The notes under the pieces were generated by a model, which worked only from the letters and a program-made list of their open reading frames with translations, did no database searches and was not told the DNA's origin. A DNA stretch of 64,000 nucleotides from assembly GCF_900107705.1 (NCBI RefSeq), contig NZ_FNRE01000010.1:94269-158268 (forward strand), written 5' to 3'. Source of the stretch: Prevotella sp. tc2-28. Its GTDB lineage: Bacteria > Bacteroidota > Bacteroidia > Bacteroidales > Bacteroidaceae. This document shows positions 18,161 to 27,050 of the stretch, piece after piece. Position 1 is the stretch's first letter, and each line of letters opens with the position of its first letter. The position numbers and the translations under genes are program-made.

Positions 18161-18563
18161 ATACATTTTCGAGACAAGGATGGAGGTACGCGACTATGAG
18201 TGCGACATCGAGGGTATTGTGAACAATGCCAACTACCTTCACTATACGGAGCATACGCGTCATCTTTTCCTGAAAGAGTGCGGACTGAGCTTCGCACAGA
18301 TGCACGAGAAAGGTGTTGATGCTGTAGTGGCCCGTATGGAACTGCAATACAAGGCTCCCTTGCGTTGTGATGACGAGTTTATTTCCCGCCTGTGGTTAGA
18401 GAAGGACGGCTTCAAGTATATTTTCCATCAAGACATCTATCGTGCCTCCGATGAGGCGATCTGTTTCAAAGGTAAGATTATGCTTGTCTGTCTCATCAAC
18501 GGACGGTTGGGGCAAAGTGAGGATTACGACCGAGCTTTTGCTCCCTACCTGAAAAAGGGATAG
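18153..18563 (+). CDS. acyl-CoA thioesterase, hotdog fold (YbgC/4HBT-like)
   Basis: A 136-residue single hotdog domain. The motif VRDYECDIEGIVNNANYLHY near residues 10-29 contains the Asp used in catalysis by the 4-hydroxybenzoyl-CoA thioesterase family. The length is standard. It overlaps DUF2851 by 8 bp and lies 4 nt before dprA, so it is translated within the same operon. The acyl substrate is not known. Confidence 0.9.
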   Translation: MSKYIFETRMEVRDYECDIEGIVNNANYLHYTEHTRHLFLKECGLSFAQMHEKGVDAVVARMELQYKAPLRCDDEFISRLWLEKDGFKYIFHQDIYRASDEAICFKGKIMLVCLINGRLGQSEDYDRAFAPYLKKG

Positions 18564-18567
18564 AATC

Positions 18568-19638
18568 ATGTCAAGCGAAGAGTTATATTATTCCATTGCG
18601 TTGACGCGTCTGACAGGCGTCAACCATGCCGTAATTCTCGAGCGCTATCAGTCGCTGGGGGGTGGCAAAGCTGTCTATGACGAGTGTAAGGCACGCTTCT
18701 CTTGGGATGAGGCTTTGCGCAGGGCAGCAGCAGAGATGGAGTTCATCGAAAAAAATGGCATTAAGGCGATGACATTGCAGGATGATGATTATCCACAGCG
18801 ACTGAAGGAATGTCCAGATGCGCCAATAGTCCTTTTCTATAAGGGTGAGGCCGATTTGAACCAGTGTCATATCATCAATATCGTGGGAACTCGTCACTGT
18901 ACCAACTACGGACAAGATATCGTGCGTCGTTTCGTTAGAGACCTGCGTCAATTGTGTCCCGACGTACTGATAGTCAGCGGACTGGCTTATGGTATTGATG
19001 TCTGTGCCCATCGTCAGGCTTTGGATAACGGATTCGAGACCGTGGGTGTTCTGGCACACGGACTGGACCAGATTTATCCGCCCCATCATCGATCCATCGC
19101 CGTTGAGATGCTGAAGCAGGGTGGCTTGTTGACGGAATACATGTCGCAGACACAGGCATTGCCTAATAACTTCCGCCAGCGTAACCGTATTGTAGCGGGT
19201 ATGTCGGATGCCACCATCCTAGTGGAGAGTGCTATTAAGGGTGGGGGGCTTATCACTTGTCGGGTAGCTCAGGAGTACGGGCGTGACGTATTTGCCTTTC
19301 CAGGTGCCGTTGGAATGCCATTCTCCGAGGGCTGTAACCGTATGATACGCAACAACACGGCTGCGCTCATCACGTCGGCTCAGGACTTTGTTGAGTCGAT
19401 GGGATGGCAAACCGTCAAGCAGAAGCCGGAGGCAGTAGAACGTCAGCTCTTCCCAGACCTGTCAGCTGAAGAGCAACAGGTGGTCGCGCTGCTGCAACAG
19501 ACCAATGACTTGCAATTGAACCTTATCAGTGTAAAAACAAATATCCCCATCGGTCAACTGACAGCCATGCTTTTCTCCTTGGAGATGAAAGGTGTCGTGA
19601 AACCTTTGGCAGGAGGAACGTATCATCTTATAAAATAG
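18568..19638 (+). CDS. dprA: DNA-processing protein DprA
   Basis: A 356-residue protein that binds incoming single-stranded DNA and loads RecA during transformation. An N-terminal helical domain is followed by the Rossmann-like DprA fold: GTRHCTNYG, VSGLAYGIDVCAHRQAL, AHGLDQIYPPHH, RQRNRIVAGMSDATILVE and the GG(L)IT-type loop. A C-terminal winged-helix of about 60 residues completes it. It begins 4 nt after the thioesterase gene and is followed 3 nt later by the CE2-like esterase. Confidence 0.95.
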   Translation: MSSEELYYSIALTRLTGVNHAVILERYQSLGGGKAVYDECKARFSWDEALRRAAAEMEFIEKNGIKAMTLQDDDYPQRLKECPDAPIVLFYKGEADLNQCHIINIVGTRHCTNYGQDIVRRFVRDLRQLCPDVLIVSGLAYGIDVCAHRQALDNGFETVGVLAHGLDQIYPPHHRSIAVEMLKQGGLLTEYMSQTQALPNNFRQRNRIVAGMSDATILVESAIKGGGLITCRVAQEYGRDVFAFPGAVGMPFSEGCNRMIRNNTAALITSAQDFVESMGWQTVKQKPEAVERQLFPDLSAEEQQVVALLQQTNDLQLNLISVKTNIPIGQLTAMLFSLEMKGVVKPLAGGTYHLIK

Positions 19639-19641
19639 GAA

Positions 19642-20748
19642 ATGAATATGAGACACATGAAACTACTAGCCTTGATGGCTTTTATGTCGGTGGGTATTCA
19701 AGCTTCGACGACACTCCCATTGCAGGGTACAGTCATCAAACCAACAGACAAAAACATCCAGTATGTGGGACGTATCTGTTTTGACAATCCCGAGCGTCCA
19801 CGCTTTACCTTCCCTGGTACACAAATCAACGCTAGCTTCACAGGGACTAGTCTGAAACTCTGGGCCAAGCCCAAAAGCGGTTACTTCATGGCACAGATAG
19901 ATCAGGCAGAACCCTTCAAGGTAGCTCTGATGGGTGAGAAAGATTCGGTGGTTACCATTGCCACCGCACTGCCTCAAGGTTGTCATACCATCCGACTAAT
20001 GTATGTTATCGAAGGCTATGAACTGAAACCTGACTTCCGAGGGTTTATTCTGGACAAGGGTAGTATGCTGCTCCCTCCACCAGCCTTGCCAGAACGTACC
20101 ATTGAGTTCATTGGCAACAGCATTACCTGTGGCTATGGCAACGAAGCCATAGTGGCTAGCGATCCATTTGAGTATGAGACGGAGAATCACTATCTGACCT
20201 ATGCTCAACTGACTTGTCGCGCCTTGGAGGCTCGTGCCCATGTGGTCGCTCGCAGCGGCATCGGTGTTTACCGCAGCTACGACGGACCAAAGGCAGGAAC
20301 ACCCGAGAACGTGATGACCACCGAATACGAGTACACCAACCTCTATGATCGCAGCGAGAAGTGGGACTTCAGCCGTTACCAGCCCCAGCTGGTATGCATC
20401 AACCTCGGTACCAACGACCTGTCGACCAACAACTATGACGTGAAGCGGCTGAAGGCGGCCTATAAGCAGTTTCTGAAACAAGTGCGCAGCCATAACCCCA
20501 AAGCTAAGATAGTCTACCTTTGTGGTTCCATGCTCAACGGAAAAGAATTGGAAATAGCTAAAAACACGCTGAACGAGGTGGTAGATGAAGCCCATAAGGC
20601 TGGCGACCCACAGGTTTACCGCTTTGACTTCACCCCCCAGACGGGTGACATTGGTTATGGTGCATCGTGGCATCCCAGCAAGTGGCAACATGAGAAGATG
20701 GCAGCAGAACTGACTGCCTATCTGCGTTCACTGATGCAGTGGTACTAA
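19642..20748 (+). CDS. CE2-like SGNH acetylesterase, secreted
   Basis: A 368-residue esterase with a signal peptide. The N-terminal beta-sandwich (about 30-140) with FPGTQINASFTGTSLKLW is typical of carbohydrate esterase family 2, and the SGNH domain follows. The Ser is in FIGNSITCGYGNEA, the Asn block is CINLGTNDLSTNN, and the His is in SWHPSKWQHEKMA. CE2 enzymes deacetylate xylan and cellobiose-type sugars, which fits the xylan genes 5 kb away. It starts 3 nt after dprA. Alternative starts exist at the second and third Met. The last 20 bases are part of a tandem duplication shared with the end of dus. Confidence 0.88.
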   Translation: MNMRHMKLLALMAFMSVGIQASTTLPLQGTVIKPTDKNIQYVGRICFDNPERPRFTFPGTQINASFTGTSLKLWAKPKSGYFMAQIDQAEPFKVALMGEKDSVVTIATALPQGCHTIRLMYVIEGYELKPDFRGFILDKGSMLLPPPALPERTIEFIGNSITCGYGNEAIVASDPFEYETENHYLTYAQLTCRALEARAHVVARSGIGVYRSYDGPKAGTPENVMTTEYEYTNLYDRSEKWDFSRYQPQLVCINLGTNDLSTNNYDVKRLKAAYKQFLKQVRSHNPKAKIVYLCGSMLNGKELEIAKNTLNEVVDEAHKAGDPQVYRFDFTPQTGDIGYGASWHPSKWQHEKMAAELTAYLRSLMQWY

Positions 20749-20782
20749 GCGCACGCTCACTGATGCAGTGGTTCTGAGCGCA
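20728..20782. repeat. tandem duplication spanning two convergent gene ends
   Basis: Two copies of a 26-nt unit that starts TCACTGATGCAGTGG (20728-20753 and 20757-20782), 24 of 26 identical. Each contains a CACTG/CAGTG palindrome. The first copy encodes the last residues and stop of the esterase; the second encodes, on the other strand, the last residues and stop of dus. Confidence 0.85.
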
Positions 20783-21785
20783 ATCTTTCGCGACAATTCT
20801 CAAGGATGGCTATCAGGTCATCCTTTTTTTCTGCCCGGAGCATCTGAATGCGGGTCTCGCGGAAATTGGGAATGCCCTTGAAGACCGGTGAAGCTGCCAG
20901 GTGGCGGCGGGTATGCAGGATGCCACAGAGTTCGGCAGATTTTTTGCTTTTGCGTATTTCCTCCGTATCGCACCGTTCGATGTTGATGCGCAGCTGTTCT
21001 TCCAAGACATCAATCTTCTCATCCAAAGTAAGCTCTTGACGACTGAAAATCCAGGGGCAGCCGAAGGTGGCACGGCCAATCATGACGGCATCAACGCCGT
21101 AAGTGTCAAAGGCACGGTCGGCATCGCTGAGCGACTTGATGTCGCCATTGCCGATGATTGGTATATGGATGCGAGGATTCCTTTTGACTTCACCTATCAG
21201 CGTCCAGTCGGCCTCACCCGTGTACATCTGGCTTCGGGTTCGTCCGTGAATGGTCAATGCCCGGATACCGCAGTCCTGCAACTGTTCGGCCAGCGAGGTG
21301 ATGCAGAGCTGTTCGTGGTTCCAGCCCAGACGCGTCTTGGCGGTCACAGGCACTCTGACGGCATCGACCACCTTGCGGGTAATCTCCAACAGCTTGGCAT
21401 CGGGGTTGATGCTGCCGTCGGGTAGCATGATGTTCTGCAGCATACCGGCACCAGCTCCCTTTCCTGCCACCTTCTTTACCGGACAGCCGAAGTTAAGGTC
21501 TATCACGTCCGGTCCGGCCTGTTCCACTATCTTGGCGGCTTCCACCATTGCGTCTATGTCGCGACCGTAAATCTGAATGCCCACGGGACGCTCCTCGTCA
21601 GCTATCTTCAGCTTATTGACCGTTGACTTCACATCGCGCACCAAAGCTTCGGCACTTACAAACTCCGTATATACCATAGAGGCACCGAACCGCTTGCAGA
21701 GCAGTCGGAAGCCAATGTCCGTCACGTCCTCCATCGGAGCCAGAAAGACGGGACGCTCGCCTAAATCAATGTTACCTATCCTCAT
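20757..21785 (-). CDS. dus: tRNA-dihydrouridine synthase
   Basis: A 342-residue flavoenzyme that reduces uridine to dihydrouridine in tRNA. The N-terminal FMN-binding opening [15 protein letters not shown], the catalytic Cys block [20 protein letters not shown], and [13 protein letters not shown] are intact. The C-terminal helical domain ends at the duplication shared with the neighbour. The start used is 21785 ([12 protein letters not shown]), 10 codons inside the longest frame, because the TACCTTTG box at 21794-21801 lies within the longer version. Spacing to that box is 8 nt, so the mRNA is near leaderless. Confidence 0.92.
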   Translation of the reverse strand: MRIGNIDLGERPVFLAPMEDVTDIGFRLLCKRFGASMVYTEFVSAEALVRDVKSTVNKLKIADEERPVGIQIYGRDIDAMVEAAKIVEQAGPDVIDLNFGCPVKKVAGKGAGAGMLQNIMLPDGSINPDAKLLEITRKVVDAVRVPVTAKTRLGWNHEQLCITSLAEQLQDCGIRALTIHGRTRSQMYTGEADWTLIGEVKRNPRIHIPIIGNGDIKSLSDADRAFDTYGVDAVMIGRATFGCPWIFSRQELTLDEKIDVLEEQLRINIERCDTEEIRKSKKSAELCGILHTRRHLAASPVFKGIPNFRETRIQMLRAEKKDDLIAILENCRERLRSEPLHQ

Positions 21786-21793
21786 TGCAGGCG

Positions 21794-21801
21794 CAAAGGT
21801 A
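21794..21801 (-). promoter_or_regulatory. -7 box for dus, 8 nt before the start codon
   Basis: TACCTTTG on the minus strand; it decides the dus start. Confidence 0.65.
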
Positions 21802-21846
21802 CGAAAATAATTCATAACTCATCACTTATAATTCATAATTCTTTTG

Positions 21847-21854
21847 TATCTTTG
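21847..21854 (+). promoter_or_regulatory. -7 box for ruvB
   Basis: TATCTTTG, 18 nt before the ATG at 21873; it excludes the start at 21852, which lies inside the box. Confidence 0.65.
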
Positions 21855-21872
21855 CACCCAAAAACAACAAAG

Positions 21873-22907
21873 ATGGACGAAGATTTTGACATCAGACAAG
21901 AGCAACTCTCATCAAGCGAAAAGGAGTTCGAAAACGCCCTGCGCCCGCTGGCTTTCCATGATTTCAGCGGACAGCAACAGGTGGTAGAGAACCTCGAAGT
22001 TTTCGTTGAGGCTGCCAAGTATCGTGGCGAACCGCTCGACCACGTATTGCTGCATGGTCCTCCCGGACTGGGAAAGACAACACTCTCTAACATCATAGCC
22101 AATGAGTTGGGTGTAGGCTTCAAGATTACCAGCGGTCCCGTGCTCGACAAGCCCGGCGACCTGGCAGGCATCCTGACATCGCTGGAGAAGAACGACGTGC
22201 TGTTCATCGACGAGATTCACCGACTGTCGCCCGTTGTCGAGGAATATCTCTACTCGGCGATGGAGGACTATCGCATCGACATCATGATAGACAAAGGCCC
22301 GTCGGCACGCTCCATACAGATTGACCTGAACCCGTTCACGCTGGTGGGAGCCACCACCCGCAGCGGACTGCTGACGGCACCGCTGCGAGCCCGTTTCGGC
22401 ATCAACATGCACTTGCAGTATTATGACCCCGAGACGTTGCAGAAGATTATAGAGCGCTCCGCCAGCATCCTGCGCGTGCCCATCACGACGGATGCCTCGC
22501 TGGAGATAGCCCGCCGCTCGCGTGGCACGCCCCGTATTGCCAATGCCCTGTTGCGCCGAGTCCGCGACTTCGCCCAGGTGAAGGGTACGGGTCGCATCGA
22601 CACCAGCATTACGAAAATAGCGCTGACGGCACTGAATATTGACCAGTACGGACTGGACGAGATAGACAACCGTATCCTGCTGACCATCATCGACAAGTTC
22701 CGTGGCGGACCCGTGGGCATCACGACCATCGCCACAGCCATCGGCGAGGATGCCGGCACAGTGGAGGAGGTCTATGAGCCGTTCCTCATCATGGAGGGCT
22801 TCATCAAGCGCACACCCCGAGGCCGCATGGTCACGGAACTGGCGTATAAGCATTTCGGACGCAACCCGTATAGCGGGAATATTATGGAACCGAGCCTGTT
22901 TGAGTGA
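21873..22907 (+). CDS. ruvB: Holliday junction branch-migration helicase RuvB
   Basis: A 344-residue AAA+ ring motor that drives Holliday junction migration with RuvA. Walker A is [13 protein letters not shown] near residue 60, and Walker B is [10 protein letters not shown]. The sensor block [20 protein letters not shown] and the C-terminal winged helix ([10 protein letters not shown]) are intact. The start was set at [10 protein letters not shown] because the promoter lies just upstream. Length and motif order are standard. Confidence 0.97.
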   Translation: MDEDFDIRQEQLSSSEKEFENALRPLAFHDFSGQQQVVENLEVFVEAAKYRGEPLDHVLLHGPPGLGKTTLSNIIANELGVGFKITSGPVLDKPGDLAGILTSLEKNDVLFIDEIHRLSPVVEEYLYSAMEDYRIDIMIDKGPSARSIQIDLNPFTLVGATTRSGLLTAPLRARFGINMHLQYYDPETLQKIIERSASILRVPITTDASLEIARRSRGTPRIANALLRRVRDFAQVKGTGRIDTSITKIALTALNIDQYGLDEIDNRILLTIIDKFRGGPVGITTIATAIGEDAGTVEEVYEPFLIMEGFIKRTPRGRMVTELAYKHFGRNPYSGNIMEPSLFE

Positions 22908-22920
22908 AGAGTTTTATTAG

Positions 22921-23002
22921 GCGCGGATGGACACGGATGGACACGGATTTTTTTCTGTTCCTTGAGCGCAGCTTTCCGTGTTATTCCGTGGCCATCCGTG
23001 CC
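22921..23002. repeat. imperfect inverted repeat upstream of coaD
   Basis: The left arm GCGCGGATGGACACGGATGG and following bases (22921-22947) is nearly complementary to the right arm (22975-23002), with ATGGACACGG repeated in tandem in the left arm. The spacer holds a T-run and GAGCGCAGC. It fills almost the whole gap between ruvB and coaD and looks like a dispersed intergenic repeat. Confidence 0.75.
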
Positions 23003-23015
23003 AAAAAGAATAGAT

Positions 23016-23468
23016 ATGAAGACTGGAATATTTGTAGGAAGTTTCAATCCATTTACTGTGGGGCATGATTCAATCGTGCGCAGGGCGCTGCCGCTGTTCG
23101 ACCGCATGGTCATCGGCGTGGTGGGCGACCAGGTGCACAAGCCCGGCATGCCCAGTGCCGAGGAGCGCATCCGTGCCATTGCCGACCTCTATGCCGACGA
23201 GCCCCGCATCGAGGTGAAGGCGTATTACGGGCTGGCGGTCGATTTTGCCAAGGCGGAGGGTGCGCGATACATCGTCAAGGGCGTCAGGAGCGTGAAGGAC
23301 TTTGAGTACGAGCGCGAACAGGCCGACATCAACCGCCAGATCAGTGGCATCGAGACCATCCTGCTCTATAGCGAACCGCAGTATAGCAGCATCAGCAGCA
23401 CGATGGTGCGCGAACTTCAGCACTTCGGCATGGACGTCAGTGCGTTTCTGCCGAAACGAAGACATTAA
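23016..23468 (+). CDS. coaD: phosphopantetheine adenylyltransferase
   Basis: A 150-residue nucleotidyltransferase that makes dephospho-CoA from ATP and 4'-phosphopantetheine. The ATP-binding motif GSFNPFTVGH holds the HxGH-like site, and the C-terminal YSSISSTMVRE is the ISST(M/L)VRE signature. The start at 23016 gives the usual MKTGIFVGSFNP opening; the longer frame runs back into the repeat. It is followed 23 nt later by ybeY. Confidence 0.95.
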   Translation: MKTGIFVGSFNPFTVGHDSIVRRALPLFDRMVIGVVGDQVHKPGMPSAEERIRAIADLYADEPRIEVKAYYGLAVDFAKAEGARYIVKGVRSVKDFEYEREQADINRQISGIETILLYSEPQYSSISSTMVRELQHFGMDVSAFLPKRRH

Positions 23469-23491
23469 TGAGTAATTAGTAATGAGTAATT

Positions 23492-23902
23492 ATGATTACC
23501 TATAGCGCAGAAAACGTTAAGTTCCCAAAGATTAAGCGGCGCGAGACCACGGCATGGATTCGCCGCGTGGCCGACACCTACGGCAAGAAGGTTGGCGAGG
23601 TGGGCTATCTGTTCTGTGACGACGAGCACATCCTGGAGGTGAACCGCGAGTATCTCGGTCACGACTATTACACCGACATCATCACCTTCGATTATTGTGA
23701 AGACGATGTGCTGAACGGCGACCTCGTCATCTCGCTCGACACGGTGCGCTCGAATGCCGAGCTGTTCGGGAAAGACTATGACGAAGAGCTGCACCGCGTC
23801 ATCATCCACGGCATCCTGCACCTCTGCGGCATCAACGACAAAGGTCCCGGCGAGCGCGAACTGATGGAGGCTGCCGAGAACCGCGCCTTAGCCCTGCGCT
23901 AA
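23492..23902 (+). CDS. ybeY: endoribonuclease YbeY (rRNA maturation factor)
   Basis: A 136-residue metal-dependent RNase involved in 16S rRNA 3' end maturation and ribosome quality control. The zinc motif is HGILHLCGINDK; the two first His are present, but the usual third His (HGxLHLxGxDH) is replaced in this stretch by Asp, a form I recall from other Bacteroidetes. The segment YYTDIITFDY is the other conserved block. It sits after coaD in the same direction, with short tandem TAATGAGTAATTA repeats in the gap. Confidence 0.93.
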   Translation: MITYSAENVKFPKIKRRETTAWIRRVADTYGKKVGEVGYLFCDDEHILEVNREYLGHDYYTDIITFDYCEDDVLNGDLVISLDTVRSNAELFGKDYDEELHRVIIHGILHLCGINDKGPGERELMEAAENRALALR

Positions 23903-23953
23903 GGCTAATGAGGCCTATGGGGCTAATAAGGCCAATTAGCCCTATAAGCCCCA
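23898..23953. repeat. GGGCTTAT/GGGGCTAA-type short repeat between ybeY and the LOG gene
   Basis: Alternating units close to GGCTAATGAGG, CTATGGGGCT, AATAAGGCC and their complement fill the 51-nt gap between convergent genes. Similar units occur inside the helicase gene at 26288-26370. Confidence 0.6.
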
Positions 23954-24487
23954 TCATCCTTTGATTAATTCCGAAATTTCCTCCAGGCTGTTGGCCACGG
24001 CGATATAGTCGCGCCACTCGCCGCGCACCATGCCCCGCTGCTGCAAGCGGTCCAGCATGGCGGTCAAGTCGTCCCAGAAACCCTTCATGTTATACAGAAT
24101 CACCCGCTTGTCGTGGTATCCGATGGTATGGGCGGCAGCGATGGTGAACACCTCGTCGATGGTGCCGATGCCGCCGGGCAGCGCTATGAACACGTCGCTC
24201 CTGTCGCCCATCAGCTGCTTGCGGTCGCTCAGGTTGTCGCACATCATCTCCACGTCCACGTAGTCAGAGATGCGCCCGCCCTTCACCACTATCTGCGGCA
24301 GCACGCCCACCGTCCTTCCGCCCGCTTGTTTTACCGCACGGGCCACGCACTCCATCAGTCCACTGTTAACACCGCCATACACCAGCGTATGGCCCTCTGT
24401 GGCGAGCCACCGCCCCAGCTCCTCCGTCATGGTGAAGAAGTCGGGGTCCAACTGCTCGTTTGCCGAACAAAAAATACCTATCTTCAT
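23954..24487 (-). CDS. LOG family protein (cytokinin riboside 5'-monophosphate phosphoribohydrolase type)
   Basis: A 177-residue Rossmann-fold enzyme that cleaves nucleoside monophosphates to base and ribose phosphate. The signature PGGIGTIDEVF (PGGxGTxxE) lies near residue 105, and the N-terminal YGGVNSGLMECVARA block is intact. Its in vivo role in bacteria that do not signal with cytokinins is likely nucleotide salvage or detoxification. It converges with ybeY and diverges from the helicase. Confidence 0.9.
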   Translation of the reverse strand: MKIGIFCSANEQLDPDFFTMTEELGRWLATEGHTLVYGGVNSGLMECVARAVKQAGGRTVGVLPQIVVKGGRISDYVDVEMMCDNLSDRKQLMGDRSDVFIALPGGIGTIDEVFTIAAAHTIGYHDKRVILYNMKGFWDDLTAMLDRLQQRGMVRGEWRDYIAVANSLEEISELIKG

Positions 24488-24576
24488 AGCATCTGCAAAT
24501 ATACTATAAAAATATGAATTATACTATGCAATGGAGATTTTCTTGCTTTATCGGCAAAGAATTATGAATTATTTCG

Positions 24577-24584
24577 TACCTTTG
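24577..24584 (+). promoter_or_regulatory. -7 box for the DEAD-box helicase
   Basis: TACCTTTG, 27 nt before the TTG start at 24612. Confidence 0.6.
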
Positions 24585-24611
24585 TATCCGAATTAAGAAA
24601 ACATATTGATT

Positions 24612-26483
24612 TTGAAGACATTTGAAGAACTTGGTGTGAGCGAAGGGATTCGCAAAGCCATCGAAGAAATGGGGTTTGTACAGCCCATGCCTGTACAAGA
24701 GGAGGTAATACCTTATTTGTTAGGAAACAAAAACGACGTGATAGCACTGGCCCAGACGGGCACGGGCAAGACGGCGGCGTTCGGCATTCCCGTATTGCAA
24801 CGCATTGCAGAGAAACCACGCCCGCAGCTGGGCGAGATAGGACGCGGCATTCCACTGGCACTCGTGCTGGCGCCGACGCGTGAGCTGTGCCTGCAGATTG
24901 CCGACGACATGCGCGACTTTGCCAAATACCTGGACGGCATCCACATCGAGGCGGTCTATGGCGGTGCATCTATAGAACAGCAGATTCGCGCCCTGCGCAA
25001 AGGCGTGCAGGTCATCGTGGCTACGCCGGGCCGACTGATCGACCTGATGAAGCGCGGCGTGGCACAGCTGGACGACGTGCAGAACGTGGTGCTGGACGAG
25101 GCCGACGAGATGCTGAACATGGGATTCCAGGAGAGCATCGACGCCATACTGGAAGGTGTGCCTGAAAACCGTAACACGCTGCTCTTCTCGGCCACCATGA
25201 GCCGCGACATCGAGCGCATTGCCAAAGGATACCTGCATGACTATAAAGAAATTGTCGTCGGTAGCCGTAACGAGGGTGCCGAACACGTGAATCATATCTA
25301 TTACATGGTGAATGCTAAGGACAAGTACCTGGCACTGAAGCGACTGGTGGACTACTATCCCCGCATCTTCGCCATCATCTTCTGCCGCACGAAGATAGAG
25401 ACGCAGGAGGTGGCCGACAAGCTCATCAAGGATGGGTACAATGCCGAGGCGTTGCATGGCGACCTCTCGCAACAACAGCGCGACCTGACCATGCAGAAGT
25501 TCCGCCAGCATACCGTGCAGTTGTTGGTGGCTACCGACGTGGCTGCCCGCGGACTGGACGTCGATGACCTGACGCACGTCATCAACTACGGACTGCCCGA
25601 CGATATCGAGAACTACACCCACCGCTCGGGCCGTACAGGTCGAGCCGGCAAGAAGGGCACCAGCATCAGCATCGTACACAGCCGTGAGAAGTTCAAGATT
25701 CGCAACATCGAGAAGGAGATTGGTAAGCAGTTCGAACAAGGCACCATCCCCTCGGCAGAGGAAATCTGCAAGAAACAGCTTTACAAGTTAATGGACCAGA
25801 TAGTCAAGGCCGATGTGGACGAAGAGCAGATTGCCCCCTTTATGCAGGACATCAGCCGCTACTTCGAGTATGTGGATAAGGACGACCTCATCAAGAAGAT
25901 AGTCTCCTTGGAGTTCGGCAAGTTCTTAGCCTACTATGCCGACGCACCGGAGATAGGTGTGGTTAGCAGCAGGGAAGGCAGAGGTAACAAGGAAGACGGA
26001 AGAGGCCGGAAGGGTGATGGTCGTGGAAAGAAGCAAGCTACGCCAACCAGTGAAGGCTACCGCAAGCTCTTCATCAACTTGGGTAAGAAGGACGGTTTCT
26101 ACCCCGGCGAACTGATGCAGTTCCTGAACAAGAACGTACATGGCCATGTAGCTGTAGGTCATATTGACCTCCTACAGACGATGTCGTACTTTGAGGTTCC
26201 CGAGGAAGATGCCGAGCGAGTGATGAAATATATCGACGGCCAGCGCTATAAGAACCGTGACGTTCGTTGCAACGATGCTTCCGAAGGTGCCCATAGCCCC
26301 AAATCCCATGCCCATGAGCCCCATAAGTCTAATAAGCCCCATGAGGCCCATAAGTCCGACAAGCCCCACCAAAAAGAAGACTGGATGCAGTTCCTCAACC
26401 CCAAAGGCATGAAGTTAAAGGGCGAGATTCCCGATTTCTCTGAAGAAGGCTGGGCCATCCGAAAACCTCGAAAGAAGAAATAA
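24612..26483 (+). CDS. DEAD-box RNA helicase with DbpA-type RNA-binding domain
   Basis: A 623-residue ATP-dependent RNA helicase of the DeaD/CsdA group, acting on ribosome assembly or mRNA turnover. Motifs in order: Q motif (FVQPMPVQEEVIP), AQTGTGKTAA, PTRELCLQ, VLDEADEML, SATMS, VATDVAARGLDV and HRSGRTGRAG. A DbpA-like RNA-binding domain covers about 480-560. No ATG fits: the frame opens at TTG 24606 or TTG 24612; the second gives the common opening MKTFEELGV and is used here. A low-complexity tail (about 565-590) rich in His, Lys and Pro is encoded by a short DNA repeat. A strong terminator follows at once. Confidence 0.93.
   Translation: MKTFEELGVSEGIRKAIEEMGFVQPMPVQEEVIPYLLGNKNDVIALAQTGTGKTAAFGIPVLQRIAEKPRPQLGEIGRGIPLALVLAPTRELCLQIADDMRDFAKYLDGIHIEAVYGGASIEQQIRALRKGVQVIVATPGRLIDLMKRGVAQLDDVQNVVLDEADEMLNMGFQESIDAILEGVPENRNTLLFSATMSRDIERIAKGYLHDYKEIVVGSRNEGAEHVNHIYYMVNAKDKYLALKRLVDYYPRIFAIIFCRTKIETQEVADKLIKDGYNAEALHGDLSQQQRDLTMQKFRQHTVQLLVATDVAARGLDVDDLTHVINYGLPDDIENYTHRSGRTGRAGKKGTSISIVHSREKFKIRNIEKEIGKQFEQGTIPSAEEICKKQLYKLMDQIVKADVDEEQIAPFMQDISRYFEYVDKDDLIKKIVSLEFGKFLAYYADAPEIGVVSSREGRGNKEDGRGRKGDGRGKKQATPTSEGYRKLFINLGKKDGFYPGELMQFLNKNVHGHVAVGHIDLLQTMSYFEVPEEDAERVMKYIDGQRYKNRDVRCNDASEGAHSPKSHAHEPHKSNKPHEAHKSDKPHQKEDWMQFLNPKGMKLKGEIPDFSEEGWAIRKPRKKK
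26288..26370. repeat. short tandem-like repeat encoding the helicase HKP-rich tail
   Basis: Units near CCCCATAAGTC and CCCCATGAGGC recur about seven times. They read as SHAHEPHKSNKPHEAHKSDK in the helicase. The same unit family fills the ybeY-LOG gap, so an intergenic repeat appears to have entered a coding tail. Confidence 0.65.
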
Positions 26484-26485
26484 AA

Positions 26486-26520
26486 AAATACCTCCAAGCT
26501 GTCTTGGAGGTATTTTTTTT
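26486..26520. terminator. bidirectional rho-independent terminator
   Basis: Stem ATACCTCCAAG (26488-26498) with CTTGGAGGTAT (26503-26513), CTGT loop, A-run before and T-run after, between convergent genes. Confidence 0.9.
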
Positions 26521-26532
26521 AATCACTGATTA

Positions 26533-26967
26533 TTATTTTGTGAATGTGATGGTACCAACTTCAGAGGTGGTGCCATTCTTGACTTTAGTAATCTTAATAG
26601 TACCTTCGAATCCCTTGTTATTGGTGAATTCTTCCACATATTTTTTGTAAGTACTAATCACCTTGGCATCAGCAGGAGTAGTTCCGCCATCTACCAGTGT
26701 TTGTAAACTTGCATCAGCTTCCTTAATAGCGGTGAAGAAAGCAAGGAGTGTCATCTGTTGGTCTTCTGAAAGCTTCTTCACAGTAGCCTCATCGGAATAT
26801 TCAGAAAAATATCTATCCTGAAATTTCAAAGTTTTGGAAAAATCCTCTCTAATATAACCTACTTTGTTATCACCAGATGTAGAGTTGTCATCATCACCGC
26901 ATGACTGTACGGTCATACCCATTACTGCAACCAGCAGCATGAGCATCATAGTTTGAAATTTTTTCAT
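26533..26967 (-). CDS. small lipoprotein of unknown function
   Basis: A 144-residue exported lipoprotein: the signal ends with the lipobox VQSC at Cys23, followed by an Asp/Ser/Asn-rich linker (GDDDNSTSGDN). The remainder is a compact acidic domain with two predicted helices and a C-terminal beta stretch (TIKITKVKNGTTSEVGTITF). I do not recognise the family. It stands alone, with a TATCTTTG box at 27007-27014 and the shared terminator after it. Confidence 0.75.
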   Translation of the reverse strand: MKKFQTMMLMLLVAVMGMTVQSCGDDDNSTSGDNKVGYIREDFSKTLKFQDRYFSEYSDEATVKKLSEDQQMTLLAFFTAIKEADASLQTLVDGGTTPADAKVISTYKKYVEEFTNNKGFEGTIKITKVKNGTTSEVGTITFTK

Positions 26968-27006
26968 TTTGTGTAATTTGTTTAAATGTTAAATTGATAA
27001 TCGGCT

Positions 27007-27014
27007 GCAAAGAT
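27007..27014 (-). promoter_or_regulatory. -7 box for the small lipoprotein
   Basis: TATCTTTG on the minus strand, 39 nt before the start. Confidence 0.6.
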
Positions 27015-27050
27015 ACATTATTTTTTTGCATCTTACAAAATTATTCCATA

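Noticed and set aside
21912..22853. A 313-residue open frame on the minus strand inside ruvB
   Set aside because: Antisense shadow of ruvB; composition rich in Arg/Gln/His as expected from the complement of its codons.
24720..25739. A 339-residue open frame on the minus strand inside the helicase gene
   Set aside because: It mirrors the conserved DEAD-box motifs and has no own promoter or recognisable domain.
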